Below, in pieces: positions 7,446-17,218 of a stretch of 64,000 nucleotides of DNA. The position numbers and the translations under genes are program-made. Location: the NCBI RefSeq assembly GCF_022447245.1, contig NZ_JAKVBC010000014.1, forward strand, positions 55,320-119,319, written 5' to 3'. Numbering within the stretch: the stretch's first letter is position 1; each line of letters starts with the position of its first letter. The DNA comes from Kordia sp. (GTDB lineage: Bacteria > Bacteroidota > Bacteroidia > Flavobacteriales > Flavobacteriaceae). The notes below the pieces were generated by a model. It made no database searches. It was not told the origin of the DNA and saw only the letters and a list, made by a program, of their open reading frames with translations.

Positions 7446-10400
7446 TTACATATTTCTTCGATATTGTCCTCCAACTTCAAATAAGGCTGCTGTAATTTGC
7501 CCTAACGAACATACTTTACAAACATTCATCAAAGCTTCAAAGATGTTTTCGTTGTTGACTGCTTTTAATTGTAAATCGTATAATAAACCTTTCGTATCAT
7601 GTGCATTATGAAGATTTTCTAAAATCTTGATTTGATATTGTTTTTCTTCTTCTGTAGCACGGATCACTTCTTTTGGAACTACCGTTGGAGAACCTTTACT
7701 GCTTAAGAATGTATTTACACCAATGATTGGGAACTGTCCGTTGTGCTTTAGAGTTTCGTAGTATAAACTTTCTTCCTGAATTTTTGAACGTTGATACATA
7801 GTTTCCATTGCTCCTAGTACACCACCACGTTCTGTGATTCGGTCAAACTCTGCCAATACTGCTTCTTCAACTAAATCGGTCAATTCTTCAATGATGAATG
7901 AACCTTGAATTGGATTTTCGTTTTTCGCCAACCCTAATTCCTTGTTGATGATCAACTGAATTGCCATCGCTCTACGCACAGATTCTTCTGTTGGTGTCGT
8001 AATGGCTTCATCATACGCATTCGTATGTAACGAGTTACAGTTATCATAAATCGCATATAACGCTTGTAATGTTGTACGAATATCGTTGAAATCAATTTCC
8101 TGTGCGTGCAAACTACGTCCAGATGTTTGAATGTGATATTTCAACATTTGTGCACGCGCATTGGCTCCGTATTTATGTTTTAAGGCTTTTGCCCAGATTT
8201 TACGTGCTACACGACCAATTACAGAATATTCAGGATCGATTCCGTTAGAGAAAAAGAACGATAAGTTTGGACCAAATTTATTGATGTCCATTCCTCTACT
8301 CAAATAGTATTCTACGTAGGTAAATCCGTTTGATAAGGTTAATGCTAACTGCGTGATTGGATTTGCACCAGCTTCTGCAATATGATATCCAGAAATAGAA
8401 ACTGAATAGAAGTTACGCACATTATTATCAATAAAATATTCTTGTACATCTCCCATCAAACGTAAGGCAAATTCTGTGGAGAATATACACGTATTTTGCG
8501 CTTGATCTTCTTTTAAGATATCTGCTTGTACTGTTCCACGAACTTGAGCAATTGTTTTAACTTTGATGTCTTCATAGATGTCTGCTGGCAATACTTGATC
8601 TCCAGTAACACCTAATAACAGTAAACCTAAACCGTCATTTCCTTCTGGTAAATCACCATTGTATTGTGGACGTTCTTTGCCTTTGTATATTTTAGCAATC
8701 TTTGCCTCTACTTCTTTTTCTAAACCGTTTTCTTTGATGTAAATCTCACATTGTTGATCAATTGCCGCATTCATAAAGAAACCTAATAACATTGGTGCCG
8801 GACCATTAATCGTCATACTCACCGATGTCATTTTATCTGCCAAATTAAATCCTGAATAGAGTTTTTTGGCATCATCTAAACAACAGATAGAAACTCCTGC
8901 ATTTCCAATTTTTCCGTAAATATCTGGTCGTAAATCTGGATCGTTTCCGTATAAAGTTACACTATCAAATGCGGTAGATAAACGTTTTGCTGGCATTCCT
9001 TGACTTACATAATGGAAACGCTTGTTGGTACGTTCTGGTCCACCTTCTCCTGCAAACATACGCGCTGGATCTTCTCCTGTACGTTTAAAAGGATACAATC
9101 CTGACGCATACGGAAATTCTCCTGGTACATTTTCTTGTAAACACCATTTTAAAATATCTCCCCAAGCTTGATACTTTGGCAAAGCTACTTTTGGTATTTG
9201 TAAGTGTGATAAGGATTCAGTGTGTGTATTAATTTTGATCTCTTTGTCACGTACTTTAAACGTGTAGATCGGATTTTTGTATTTGTTAATCTTGTCATTC
9301 CAACCGTTTATGATTTCCCAGTTGTAAGGATCAAGATTTAGCTTTACACGATCGAATTCTTTTAGTAATAATTTTACCAATTCGATGTCTGCCTCTTCGT
9401 CTAATCGCTCTAAAATAATGTTTTCGTCCAAGCCAGTTTTTGACATGAATGACATTTCTACTTCATGCGATTTTACATTTGAAATAGAACCAATTGTCTT
9501 GTAAATTCCGTATAGTTTTTGAGCAACTTCTACTTGTGCTTCTGCTTTTTTGTCGTATGCTCTGTTGTTTTCTGCAATTTCAGATAAGTAGCGTGTTCTT
9601 GATGGAGGAATCACGAAAATCTTCTCGCTCATTTCGCTAGAAATCTTTGAAGTTGATTGTAAATCTGCTTCTGTTTTTTCTACCAATTTATCCATCACTG
9701 CTTTGTACAAGGTGTTCATTCCTGGATCGTTGAACTGAGAAGCAATTGTTCCGTATACAGGCAATTGATCTTGTGGAATGTCCCACAGATTGTTGTTGCG
9801 CATGTATTGTTTTTTCACATCACGTAATGCATCTAGCGAACCACGTTTGTCAAATTTGTTAATCGCTACTAAATCAGCAAAATCAAGCATGTCGATTTTT
9901 TCTAACTGTGTTGCAGCTCCAAATTCAGGCGTCATTACATATAAAGCCACATCACTGTGCTCCATGATTTCTGTATCCGATTGTCCAATTCCTGATGTTT
10001 CAAGAATGATTAAATCGTATTCCGCAGCTTTTAGTACTTCTACCGCTTCATTTACATATTTTGAAAGTGCTAGGTTCGATTGACGTGTTGCCAAACTACG
10101 CATGTAAACTCTTGGTGAATTAATGGCATTCATACGAATACGATCTCCTAACAATGCTCCACCAGTTTTACGTTTTGATGGATCGACCGAGATCAATCCT
10201 ATTGTTTTTTCTGGGAAGTCAATTAAAAATCGGCGTACCAATTCGTCTACCAAACTTGATTTTCCTGCTCCTCCAGTTCCTGTAATTCCTAATACTGGTG
10301 TATGCGAGGTTTTATTTTTTTCATGAATTGTATCTAAAGCGTCTTTGGCAACTTCTGGAAAGTTTTCTGCTGAAGATATCACACGAGCAATTGCTTTTGG

Positions 10401-10886
10401 ATTTTTTTCGTGTAAAATATTGACTTCTCCATTTAAAGTATCACCAATGGCAAAATCTGATTTTTGTACTAAATCGTTGATCATTCCCTGTAATCCCATT
10501 TCACGGCCATCGTCAGGCGAATAAATACGGGTAATCCCATATTCCATGAGTTCTTTGATTTCTTCTGGAAGGATTACACCGCCACCACCACCAAATATTT
10601 TGATGTGTCCCGCGCCTCTTTCTTGTAACAAGTCGTACATGTATTTAAAGTACTCATTGTGTCCACCTTGATATGAAGTCATTGCAATCGCATTTGCATC
10701 TTCCTGAATAGCAGTATTTACTACTTCTTCAACACTTCTATCATGACCTAAATGAATTACTTCCACTCCTGTAGATTGAATAATTCGTCGCATAATATTG
10801 ATAGCTGCGTCGTGTCCATCAAAGAGTGATGCAGCAGTTACGATTCGTACTTTATAAGTTGGTTTGTAGGGTTGCGCTTGTTCCAT
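7446..10886 (-). CDS. icmF: Fused adenosylcobalamin-dependent acyl-CoA mutase (IcmF type)
   Basis: The 1146-residue protein has the domain order of IcmF. Residues 10-150 are a B12-binding domain with the DGHDAA form of DxHxxG (residues 24-29) and a glycine-rich GGGGGVI loop. Residues 195-420 are a MeaI/ArgK-type G-protein chaperone with the P-loop GTGGAGKSS and an NKFD base-recognition motif. From about 560 to the end is the TIM-barrel acyl-CoA mutase. Family members interconvert isobutyryl-CoA and butyryl-CoA or related branched acyl-CoAs, with the G domain loading and protecting cofactor. The length fits the family (about 1050-1150). It is a stand-alone gene. The flavobacterial annotation is usually 'methylmalonyl-CoA mutase family protein', and the exact substrate cannot be fixed from sequence alone. 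Confidence 0.9.
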   Translation of the reverse strand: MEQAQPYKPTYKVRIVTAASLFDGHDAAINIMRRIIQSTGVEVIHLGHDRSVEEVVNTAIQEDANAIAMTSYQGGHNEYFKYMYDLLQERGAGHIKIFGGGGGVILPEEIKELMEYGITRIYSPDDGREMGLQGMINDLVQKSDFAIGDTLNGEVNILHEKNPKAIARVISSAENFPEVAKDALDTIHEKNKTSHTPVLGITGTGGAGKSSLVDELVRRFLIDFPEKTIGLISVDPSKRKTGGALLGDRIRMNAINSPRVYMRSLATRQSNLALSKYVNEAVEVLKAAEYDLIILETSGIGQSDTEIMEHSDVALYVMTPEFGAATQLEKIDMLDFADLVAINKFDKRGSLDALRDVKKQYMRNNNLWDIPQDQLPVYGTIASQFNDPGMNTLYKAVMDKLVEKTEADLQSTSKISSEMSEKIFVIPPSRTRYLSEIAENNRAYDKKAEAQVEVAQKLYGIYKTIGSISNVKSHEVEMSFMSKTGLDENIILERLDEEADIELVKLLLKEFDRVKLNLDPYNWEIINGWNDKINKYKNPIYTFKVRDKEIKINTHTESLSHLQIPKVALPKYQAWGDILKWCLQENVPGEFPYASGLYPFKRTGEDPARMFAGEGGPERTNKRFHYVSQGMPAKRLSTAFDSVTLYGNDPDLRPDIYGKIGNAGVSICCLDDAKKLYSGFNLADKMTSVSMTINGPAPMLLGFFMNAAIDQQCEIYIKENGLEKEVEAKIAKIYKGKERPQYNGDLPEGNDGLGLLLLGVTGDQVLPADIYEDIKVKTIAQVRGTVQADILKEDQAQNTCIFSTEFALRLMGDVQEYFIDNNVRNFYSVSISGYHIAEAGANPITQLALTLSNGFTYVEYYLSRGMDINKFGPNLSFFFSNGIDPEYSVIGRVARKIWAKALKHKYGANARAQMLKYHIQTSGRSLHAQEIDFNDIRTTLQALYAIYDNCNSLHTNAYDEAITTPTEESVRRAMAIQLIINKELGLAKNENPIQGSFIIEELTDLVEEAVLAEFDRITERGGVLGAMETMYQRSKIQEESLYYETLKHNGQFPIIGVNTFLSSKGSPTVVPKEVIRATEEEKQYQIKILENLHNAHDTKGLLYDLQLKAVNNENIFEALMNVCKVCSLGQITAALFEVGGQYRRNM

Positions 10887-10984
10887 CTGTAATGAAGTCT
10901 ATAATTTAGGGCTGCAATTTACGGAATATTCAAAAAAAACGGGAATTTTTTAAGAAATATATAAGAAAACAAGATTCCATTTTT

Positions 10985-11962
10985 TTACAGTCCTACACTC
11001 ATTCCTTCTTCTGCAAATTGGAAACCTTTTGCTTTTAAACTATCTTTTAATGTATTTGATTCTTGCAATGCAGGATTCGAATGGTTAAAGTGAATAAATA
11101 TGACCTTATTTTTTGTGAACCTATCTTCTGTTTCAAACAGTTTTGCAGTTTCAACAATAAACGGATGTGGTACTTCGCTCATCGGTCTTGGAATTTCTCC
11201 GTCTTTGAAAAAAGTAGCATCTAAAAATGCATAATCTACTTTCTTTACCTCAGCCACGATATCTTTTTCCCAAAGCTGCCATTTGTTGATATCTGGAATG
11301 AATAGTGCTGATTTGTTTTTCCCTTCTATTTTGTAACCAACTGTTTCTGAAAATTCATCACGATGTGGTACTAAAAATGGTGTTACTTTGAGTCCGCTTG
11401 TCAAATCTACAGCAGCATTATGATTCAATGTTTTTAACTGAATGTTTTTTAAGGCAACTAACTGACTCCAAGGCCCGTTTGTTTCTAAGTAGCTTTTCAT
11501 TTTTGGCATTGTATACACAGGAACTTGTGTTGCTCCCATAGCTTCACGTCCAAAATACATGAGTCCAGTATAATGTCCGATATGTGCATGCGTAAGAAAA
11601 ACACCGTCAATTACGCTTGCTGTTTCTAAATGATTGGAAAGGTTTTGGATTTGTTGTGTGATATCTGGTGTGGCATCAAATAACCACTTTTTCTTTGCTT
11701 GAAGATCAATCAATCCTAAACAAGAAATCAACTTCTTTTCTACTTTTCCTTCATGATATGACAAACAACATGACTTTTGACAATTGATTTGTGGATAACC
11801 TGCATCTTGTGCTGTTCCAAGTACTGTTATGTATTGTCTATTATGTATCTGTAAGTTTTTAGTTTTTTGAAATACCTGAGTACAACTTACTAAAAACAAA
11901 ACAACAAGAAACATACCAGTTAAACTGTATCTCTTTTTTATGCAAGGCTTCATTAAAAACAT
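10985..11962 (-). CDS. PqqB-like MBL-fold hydrolase lipoprotein
   Basis: The 325-residue protein belongs to the metallo-beta-lactamase fold with a PqqB-like layout. The zinc-site motif is THAHIGHYTG (near residues 125-135), and later ligands are suggested by FLVPHRDEF, FIPDINKW, LDATFF and IHFNHSN. The start region has a lipoprotein signal with a lipobox-like LFLVSC (Cys near residue 27), so it is probably anchored in an envelope membrane. There is a second possible start at 11953 (MKPCIKK). A CQKSCC cluster near the N-terminus is also typical of PqqB-like relatives. No PQQ biosynthesis genes are nearby, so a role in PQQ is doubtful. It begins 6 bases after the stop of the upstream hydrolase gene, suggesting an operon. 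Confidence 0.75.
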   Translation of the reverse strand: MFLMKPCIKKRYSLTGMFLVVLFLVSCTQVFQKTKNLQIHNRQYITVLGTAQDAGYPQINCQKSCCLSYHEGKVEKKLISCLGLIDLQAKKKWLFDATPDITQQIQNLSNHLETASVIDGVFLTHAHIGHYTGLMYFGREAMGATQVPVYTMPKMKSYLETNGPWSQLVALKNIQLKTLNHNAAVDLTSGLKVTPFLVPHRDEFSETVGYKIEGKNKSALFIPDINKWQLWEKDIVAEVKKVDYAFLDATFFKDGEIPRPMSEVPHPFIVETAKLFETEDRFTKNKVIFIHFNHSNPALQESNTLKDSLKAKGFQFAEEGMSVGL

Positions 11963-11968
11963 AAGAGC

Positions 11969-12853
11969 TTATTCTTTTATTTTTTCTATTATTAATTGTA
12001 GCGCATATTTTGCTTCTTTCATAACTGGTAATAGAGGCCATATATGTGGCATATATTCTCCATTAATGATTTCTACATTTACTTTTGATTCTTTCATTTT
12101 TTCAATCGCTAACAATTGATCAGGATACATAATATCATGAGTTGCGATGCATATTACAGTATTAGGAAATCCTACAAAACTTCCATAAAGTGGTGAGATT
12201 ATTGGATGTTGTAAACTTTCTGTCCCTACGCACATTTTTTTAGCGCTTAAAATACCTTCTTTTGATAACATAGGATCAATTTTATCAACTCGTGGTATAT
12301 CAGCATTTTGCATACTTGCATCCATAACTGGACAAATCAAGATGATTTTTTGAGGAAGTTCAATGTTTTGCACGATTAATCTTTGAGTAAGCGCTGTAAT
12401 TAATGTTCCTCCAACCGAATCACCAATAAGTGTAATTTGATTGGCTTCATACTTTTGTAATGCTTGTTGATATACAGCATCAATATTTTTTGAGATTTCT
12501 GTTATTTTATGCTCTGGAGCTTTGGGATAATTGCACATCCATAGAATACAATTTGTTTTATTAACAATGGTTTTTATGGAATCCCAATGGTGTTTAGCTG
12601 GTCCTGAAACAAAAGCGCCTCCATGAATGAAGATAACTAATTTACTTTTGACTGAATTTGTGGTTACTTCTGTAATTTGTGTTTTTTCAATTGAAAAATT
12701 TGCTGTGTGTTGTATAAAAAATCTTCCTTTTGGAGCATATACATCTTCTTTTCGTAATTTTTTAAAATCTATCGGGTCCTGACTGAATGTCTTTTTGATG
12801 CCCTTTAACTTAATAATAGCTTTTGTAATGTGGTACGAAAGACTTTGCCTCAT
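11969..12853 (-). CDS. Alpha/beta hydrolase, hormone-sensitive-lipase-like esterase
   Basis: The 294-residue protein shows the HSL/family IV esterase pattern. The oxyanion-hole motif is HGGAF (VIFIHGGAFVSG, about residue 75). The nucleophile elbow is GDSVGG (LIGDSVGGTL, near 143-150). An acidic residue and a late His (EYMPHIWPLL) can complete the triad. There is no signal peptide, so it is probably cytoplasmic. Substrates of this family are short acyl esters. It lies directly upstream of the MBL-fold lipoprotein gene, with 6 bases between, and the two may be co-transcribed. Confidence 0.8.
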   Translation of the reverse strand: MRQSLSYHITKAIIKLKGIKKTFSQDPIDFKKLRKEDVYAPKGRFFIQHTANFSIEKTQITEVTTNSVKSKLVIFIHGGAFVSGPAKHHWDSIKTIVNKTNCILWMCNYPKAPEHKITEISKNIDAVYQQALQKYEANQITLIGDSVGGTLITALTQRLIVQNIELPQKIILICPVMDASMQNADIPRVDKIDPMLSKEGILSAKKMCVGTESLQHPIISPLYGSFVGFPNTVICIATHDIMYPDQLLAIEKMKESKVNVEIINGEYMPHIWPLLPVMKEAKYALQLIIEKIKE

Positions 12854-13022
12854 GTTTATAATTTTTCAGTAAGATATTATTTTTTATTGAGATATAAGCG
12901 TACTAATTTTCGACAAGAATAAATGTTTTCTTTTAATTATTCGTGTATTTTTGTGGAGTACAATTTTGGAATTGATTAAACCTTTTGTACTTTATTTGTC
13001 TAGAAATCTTAAATACACACTC

Positions 13023-13727
13023 ATGAAAAAAATCATTATTGCTTTTGTTGGATTATTGATGTTGAATTCTTGTGCAGAGTTACAACAAGTAGTAAATCAA
13101 TTGCCACAAGGAGGAACACTAGGAAATGCAGATATTGCGGCGGGATTGCGTCAAGCATTGGACTTTGGAATTGAGAAACAAGTGTCAAAATTGACTCAGA
13201 AAAATGGTTTTTATGGAAATAGTCTTGTTAAGATTTTAATGCCTCAAGAATTACAAAAAGTTGATAAAGCATTACGTGATATTGGTTTAGGAAGTTTAGC
13301 AGATGATGGTATTAAAATGCTTAATAGAGCTGCCGAAGACGCTGTAAAAGAAGCAACTCCTATTTTTGTAAATGCTGTGAAAGATATTACGTTTGCAGAC
13401 GCTAAAAATATTTTATTAGGACAGGATAACGCAGCAACTCAGTATTTGGAAAGTAAAACTACCTCTGCTTTATATGGTAAATTTCAACCAGTAATTCAGA
13501 GTTCTTTTGCGAAAGTTGGAGCAGATCGTATTTGGACAAACTTGATCAATAACTACAACAAAATTCCTTTTGTAAACAAAGTGAATCCTGACTTAACAGA
13601 TTATGTAACTACTGAAGCTTTGAAAGGTGTATACAGAATGATTGCAGTTGAAGAGAACGAAATTCGTAATAAAGTAGGTTCAAGAACTACAGACTTATTA
13701 AGAAAAGTTTTTGTGTTGCAAGATTAG
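13023..13727 (+). CDS. DUF4197 lipoprotein
   Basis: From the ATG at 13023 the product is 234 residues and begins MKKIIIAFVGLLMLNSCAEL, a clear lipoprotein signal with Cys at residue 17. An ATG 72 bases upstream would add a non-secretory extension, so I prefer the inner start. The body matches the DUF4197 pattern: GNADIAAGLRQALDFGIEKQV, AAEDAVKEATPIF and DYVTTEALKGVYRMI. It is a helical periplasmic protein of unknown function. A TATTTTTG element at 12946-12953 fits the Bacteroidota -7 box TAnnTTTG. A terminator follows the gene. Confidence 0.85.
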   Translation: MKKIIIAFVGLLMLNSCAELQQVVNQLPQGGTLGNADIAAGLRQALDFGIEKQVSKLTQKNGFYGNSLVKILMPQELQKVDKALRDIGLGSLADDGIKMLNRAAEDAVKEATPIFVNAVKDITFADAKNILLGQDNAATQYLESKTTSALYGKFQPVIQSSFAKVGADRIWTNLINNYNKIPFVNKVNPDLTDYVTTEALKGVYRMIAVEENEIRNKVGSRTTDLLRKVFVLQD

Positions 13728-13777
13728 ATTATTAGCATCTCGACTGCACTCGGTGTGACAGTTGCTGTAAAAAACAT

Positions 13778-13822
13778 AAAAAACACCATTGTGAAATTTA
13801 GATTTTGTGATGGTGTTTTTTT
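13778..13822 (+). terminator. Rho-independent terminator after the DUF4197 gene
   Basis: AAACACCAT and ATGGTGTTT flank an AT-rich loop region and are followed by a run of seven T. It lies about 50 bases after the DUF4197 stop codon, before the DUF2007-like gene on the same strand, so it probably separates the two transcripts. Confidence 0.7.
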
Positions 13823-13955
13823 AGTGTCGTTTTATTTATAAAGAACGTAATCAGTAAAATTTCACATTTAATGCTTTGTATAAATATTTGTGAAAACCTT
13901 AGTAAAATCAACCATTAATTCGTATATTAATAGTATTACTATTAATTTTTATTTT

Positions 13956-14159
13956 ATGGAGAACGTACGAATATATACAAGCAATGTTCAAATAGATATT
14001 ATGGACGCTAAAAACATTTTAAACCAAGCTGGCATTAACTATTTTGAAATCAACAAAATGGATACTGCACATGCTGGAATTTTAGGTGGCACTGTTGATT
14101 TACATGTTTCAAAGGAAAATGTAGAAAAAGCACTAAGTCTTTTAGCAGAACTAAAATAA
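13956..14159 (+). CDS. DUF2007-like putative signal-transducing protein
   Basis: From the ATG at 13956 the product is 67 residues: MENVRIYTSNVQIDIMDAKN at the start, then LNQAGINYFEINKM and VDLHVSKENVEKALSLLAEL at the end. The ferredoxin-like beta-alpha-beta pattern and the length match DUF2007, a small cytoplasmic protein of unknown role that often reads as a putative signal-transducing domain. A longer reading from 13890 lacks any support. The next gene begins 5 bases after the stop, so they are probably co-transcribed. Confidence 0.75.
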   Translation: MENVRIYTSNVQIDIMDAKNILNQAGINYFEINKMDTAHAGILGGTVDLHVSKENVEKALSLLAELK

Positions 14160-14164
14160 TTCTC

Positions 14165-14581
14165 ATGCAATTACGCATACGTCGTTGGATTTTTTTGGCC
14201 CTAATTGTTTCTTCCTTTTTTATTATGATTTACGGAAGACATGCTGGTGGTCCTTGGGTTTTATTTGAATTGTTGGGAATTTTAAACTTTCCTGAGTTTC
14301 TTCATCGTGGAGATTTTATAAGTTTTATTGCTTTGGCTTCTGTTATTACTGGACAGTTACTTTTTTTGTTTTTAGGATTAAGAACTGTGTCAGGTGTTAA
14401 ATTGTGGCTATTATTGATTTCTCCTTTAATGGTAACCATTCCTCTAAATATTATGCTCTCTGAATTGATAGAGTTTCAAAAACAGACCATTAATTCTGTC
14501 ATTCCATTTTTTGTGATGGTCGTAATCTTCTATGCAGAATGCACCATCAAACTCACTAAAAACACACAGCTTTCTTCTTAG
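14165..14581 (+). CDS. Small integral membrane protein, 138 aa
   Basis: The protein has about four hydrophobic helices: residues 7-25 (WIFLALIVSSFFIMIYG), 50-72 (FISFIALASVITGQLLFLFLG), 80-100 (LWLLLISPLMVTIPLNIML) and 108-126 (SVIPFFVMVVIFYAE). There is no recognised functional motif. It follows the DUF2007-like gene by 5 bases and probably shares its transcript. I cannot name its function. Confidence 0.6.
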   Translation: MQLRIRRWIFLALIVSSFFIMIYGRHAGGPWVLFELLGILNFPEFLHRGDFISFIALASVITGQLLFLFLGLRTVSGVKLWLLLISPLMVTIPLNIMLSELIEFQKQTINSVIPFFVMVVIFYAECTIKLTKNTQLSS

Positions 14582-14687
14582 CATATACAAATCGTAGACA
14601 AAGAGTATGTTTTGTTTTCAAAGGCTAACTTTCTTGTAAAGTATTCTTTAAATTTCTGTTGAAATTAACCATTAAAGAGAATTTTAC

Positions 14688-15323
14688 GTGTATCAAAACC
14701 TTCAGACAACACTGCAAGATAATCAACTCTCTGTTGCTCATAGCTTACTACATAAGCCAAGTAGTGGACAAACTTTTCAATTGGTTGACAACAGGAAAAC
14801 TTCAAGTCTTGAAGAACATTTGTCGAAGCAAAATAATAAGAATTCAAGTGTACAAAGTCTGCCCATTCAATTAGTTAAAGGTCCAAAATATGGAGATTCT
14901 GCAAAGTTAGCTAGAGCCCGTTTTAGAAGAGGCGGCGGAAAAAGAGTTAAAGGAATCGATTTTAAAAAATGGAAACGTGGTCGTGAAGCACAACATTTAA
15001 TTCCTGCACAAATATGTAGAGATTACGGAATTCCTAAAGCCTGGGCAAATAGCGCCATTAATGGAATGATGTTACCTTCTGGGCGAAGAAGAACCAATCA
15101 TTTACGCTTAAAGCATTTGGATAAGGGAAAAATGCATCATATTAAAGGTGGCGGAAGTCATCCAAATTATAATAAATATGCCTTTAGACTTGCAAAAAAG
15201 TATAAATGGAAAAAAGGAGCAGTAACAAGAGCTCAGTTTGATAAACTTACATTCTTTTTAAGGAAACAAAATAGACCAAAACGAACTGGTGCAGCTAAGG
15301 GATATATTGACGACTTAAGATAA
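14688..15323 (+). CDS. AHH/HNH-type nuclease, possible particle-delivered toxin
   Basis: The 211-residue product begins at a GTG, because a stop 15 bases upstream leaves no ATG. Residues 100-200 carry the signature of AHH nucleases of the HNH/endonuclease VII class: GREAQHLIPAQICRDYGIP, INGMMLPSGRRRTNH and GGGSHPNYNKYA. AHH domains are known mainly as toxin tips of polymorphic toxins. The N-terminal 60 residues are low in structure and contain FQLVDNRK, followed by Gln/Asn-rich sequence ending LPIQLVKG. That resembles the VDNR-plus-QN-rich leader I recall from DUF4157-type cargo proteins of extracellular contractile injection systems. There is no signal peptide and I see no immunity gene beside it. 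The next gene is a cell-wall peptidase on the same strand. Confidence 0.7.
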   Translation: MYQNLQTTLQDNQLSVAHSLLHKPSSGQTFQLVDNRKTSSLEEHLSKQNNKNSSVQSLPIQLVKGPKYGDSAKLARARFRRGGGKRVKGIDFKKWKRGREAQHLIPAQICRDYGIPKAWANSAINGMMLPSGRRRTNHLRLKHLDKGKMHHIKGGGSHPNYNKYAFRLAKKYKWKKGAVTRAQFDKLTFFLRKQNRPKRTGAAKGYIDDLR

Positions 15324-15401
15324 TATTCAAATTGAGTGTTTTCACTCTTTTTCACTCCTTTTATTTTTTCGTAATTTGTTTACAGATAAAAAAGTATACA
15401 C

Positions 15402-16481
15402 ATGGAATGTTCTAATTTACTTGAAGCAGCTTTAAAAAAAGGAAATATCAATCAATCTTTATTTAAAGGATCTAACGATAAGGTTTTAATTACCGATTTG
15501 CAAAGAACACTATTCGAATTAGGTTTTCGAAAAGAATTGAAATGGGATAATTACCAAGCTGATGGCGATTATGGACGTGCCACTGCGGCAGCTGTAGCTG
15601 CTTTTGCTAAAAGAAATGGATATCATAGTCAAGGAGATGCTGTTACAGATGATTTAGCAAAGTTGATTTTACAACGTCACGATTTTCTTCCAGAAATGTA
15701 TGTTCTTTGGGAAATACACACTTCAGATCTTCGTACTAAGAAATATATTTCCAAAGGAACAAAAATGAGCATAACCGCAATTCAAGTGTTTTTAAATACA
15801 GAAGGCTATGGAGAACAATTGAATTTCGCAAAGTTTGGTGCCGATGGTTTTTATGGAAATAGTACACGTAATGCTGTGATTAAATATGCTAATGATAACG
15901 GAATTCAATCAGATGGCGACTTGTTGACTCGCCCGCTAATTAATCAATTTTTAAAAGATATTAATCAATATTACGGAAGTAAGTGGAGTGATTTAGCATC
16001 TAAAAACTTACCAAGTAAGAAATCGCCTTTGGTATTATTTGAAGGTTCTAATTTTTCAGGTAAGCCATGTAGAGGTGACATACAATTTGTGCCTGCTCTT
16101 GAAAAAATTAATGGTTATGCCAAACAGGCAAATGTGTTTGTATATGTTACAAGTTCATTTAGGACTACAACCAATGTACAAGGTGCCATTGTAAAACCTG
16201 CTACTTTTTCTAACCATTTAGCTGGGCATGGCATCGATATGAATTTACAGTATGGAAATGGTGGATGGGCCAATTCAAAAGTATTGGCAAAATATCCTAA
16301 CGTTCCCGATCCTGTAAAATTCTTTTTAAGTTTAATTATTGACGATCCAGAATTGCGTTGGGGCGGAAATTTCAACACAAAAGATCCTGTTCATATCGAC
16401 GATCATTTAAATAAAGACCGCGTAGCATGGAAAAAACGTTATCAAGCCATGCAGGAAGCCGTTCAATTAGGGAAAGTCTAA
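15402..16481 (+). CDS. Double PG-binding domain plus M15-type peptidase
   Basis: The 359-residue protein has two PG-binding-1-type modules, at about 25-92 (with DGDYGRATAAAVAAFAK) and 115-185 (with GADGFYGNSTRNAVIKYA). A D,D- or L,D-peptidase of the M15 type runs from about 215 to 345. Its zinc-site motifs are FSNHLAGHGIDMN (near 269-281), RWGGNF and PVHIDDH (near 329-335). M15 peptidases cut stem peptides of peptidoglycan; phage endolysins of this type have the same layout. There is no signal peptide, so it must leave the cell by lysis, by a particle, or act inside. It lies 78 bases after the AHH nuclease gene on the same strand, which suggests a shared effector or lysis role. Confidence 0.8.
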   Translation: MECSNLLEAALKKGNINQSLFKGSNDKVLITDLQRTLFELGFRKELKWDNYQADGDYGRATAAAVAAFAKRNGYHSQGDAVTDDLAKLILQRHDFLPEMYVLWEIHTSDLRTKKYISKGTKMSITAIQVFLNTEGYGEQLNFAKFGADGFYGNSTRNAVIKYANDNGIQSDGDLLTRPLINQFLKDINQYYGSKWSDLASKNLPSKKSPLVLFEGSNFSGKPCRGDIQFVPALEKINGYAKQANVFVYVTSSFRTTTNVQGAIVKPATFSNHLAGHGIDMNLQYGNGGWANSKVLAKYPNVPDPVKFFLSLIIDDPELRWGGNFNTKDPVHIDDHLNKDRVAWKKRYQAMQEAVQLGKV

Positions 16482-16536
16482 CTTTCAAAAAGGACTTTTG
16501 TTTTCAATGTAGAGTTTATGACAGATTTAGTGATAG

Positions 16537-17043
16537 CTATTCCTTCTCTTTCACATAAAATCCGTCAAAAACTGTTTTTCATGTTTTTTTGTCGCCAGAA
16601 GTTTCCCTGTGTTGACCTACCGAACCATTGCCATTTAATGTCCATGTAACTCTGTTTAAATATTTTTGATCTTTTGGAGAAATAACCTCATCACTTAGTA
16701 AAATCATTTGATTTCATTTTCGATTTCCTTTGAAGTGTAAACTTCCACCTTGATTCTCAATCCAAATTTGTTCCTATTGTTGTTTTTGTGCATTATAAAA
16801 ATTGTAGCTAGTTCCTGTGTAATTCGACTTCGCACTTGTCCAATTTTCACGCAAAACACATTCTCCTTCTATTTTTGTATTGCTATTTTTTCCTGCAAAC
16901 GTACCGTCAGTATTGGTAACTTTTCAGGTTCCTACCCAAAAATTAAAAGCTTGATGATTTTCAGTACAGCAGGCACATTTACTTTACTGAGCAGTAAATG
17001 TATAGGAACATAATGCAATACAAATGATTAGTAATTTTTTCAT
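16537..17043 (-). pseudogene. Secreted protein pseudogene with five in-frame stops
   Basis: One uninterrupted minus-strand frame of 169 codons runs from ATG at 17043 to TAG at 16537. It starts with a good signal peptide (MKKLLIICIALCSYTFTAQ) and reads NHQAFNFWVGT, NTDGTFAGKNSNTKIEGE, CVLRENWTSAKSNYTG and RVTWTLNGNGS. This is like the DUF1579-type small lipocalin-like proteins. Premature stops are at codons 20 (TAA), 40 (TGA), 90 (TAG), 110 (TGA) and 155 (TGA). At 40, 90 and 155 a Trp would be expected, for example VGT-W, so single TGG-to-TGA/TAG changes explain them. There is no frameshift, so the decay is purely by substitution. Confidence 0.8.
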
Positions 17044-17184
17044 AATAAAGGGAATTAATTTACTTCATTGAAGATACTGTAAATTTTAATGACTTTATAA
17101 AAAAATACTTTTCAACTGATAATCAACCTATAAACTTTCACAATTCTTAACATTTTTTAATCAATTTCTAATATTCTCTTAACA

Positions 17185-17213
17185 TTGAAATCTAGGTTTT
17201 CAACTTATATTTG
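17185..17213 (+). promoter_or_regulatory. Bacteroidota promoter TTG-N18-TATATTTG
   Basis: TTG at 17185-17187 and TATATTTG at 17206-17213 are separated by 18 bases. This closely matches the Bacteroidota sigma-ABfr consensus (TTG, about 19 bases, TAnnTTTG). Only about 80 bases of non-coding DNA lie between it and a strong terminator, so it appears to drive a small RNA rather than a protein gene. Confidence 0.6.
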
Positions 17214-17218
17214 TGCCG

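Noticed and set aside
9778..10326. Plus-strand open frames of 101 and 67 codons inside the mutase gene
   Set aside because: They lie opposite a long, well-conserved enzyme gene and follow its codon pattern in reverse.
15346..15375. Shared 16-mer TTTCACTCCTTTTATT here and near 59629, as a possible common regulatory site
   Set aside because: In AT-rich DNA one shared 16-mer in 64 kb is not surprising, and the flanking bases differ.
16750..17013. Plus-strand open frame of 87 codons
   Set aside because: It is the complement of the decayed secreted-protein gene and has no family-like sequence.
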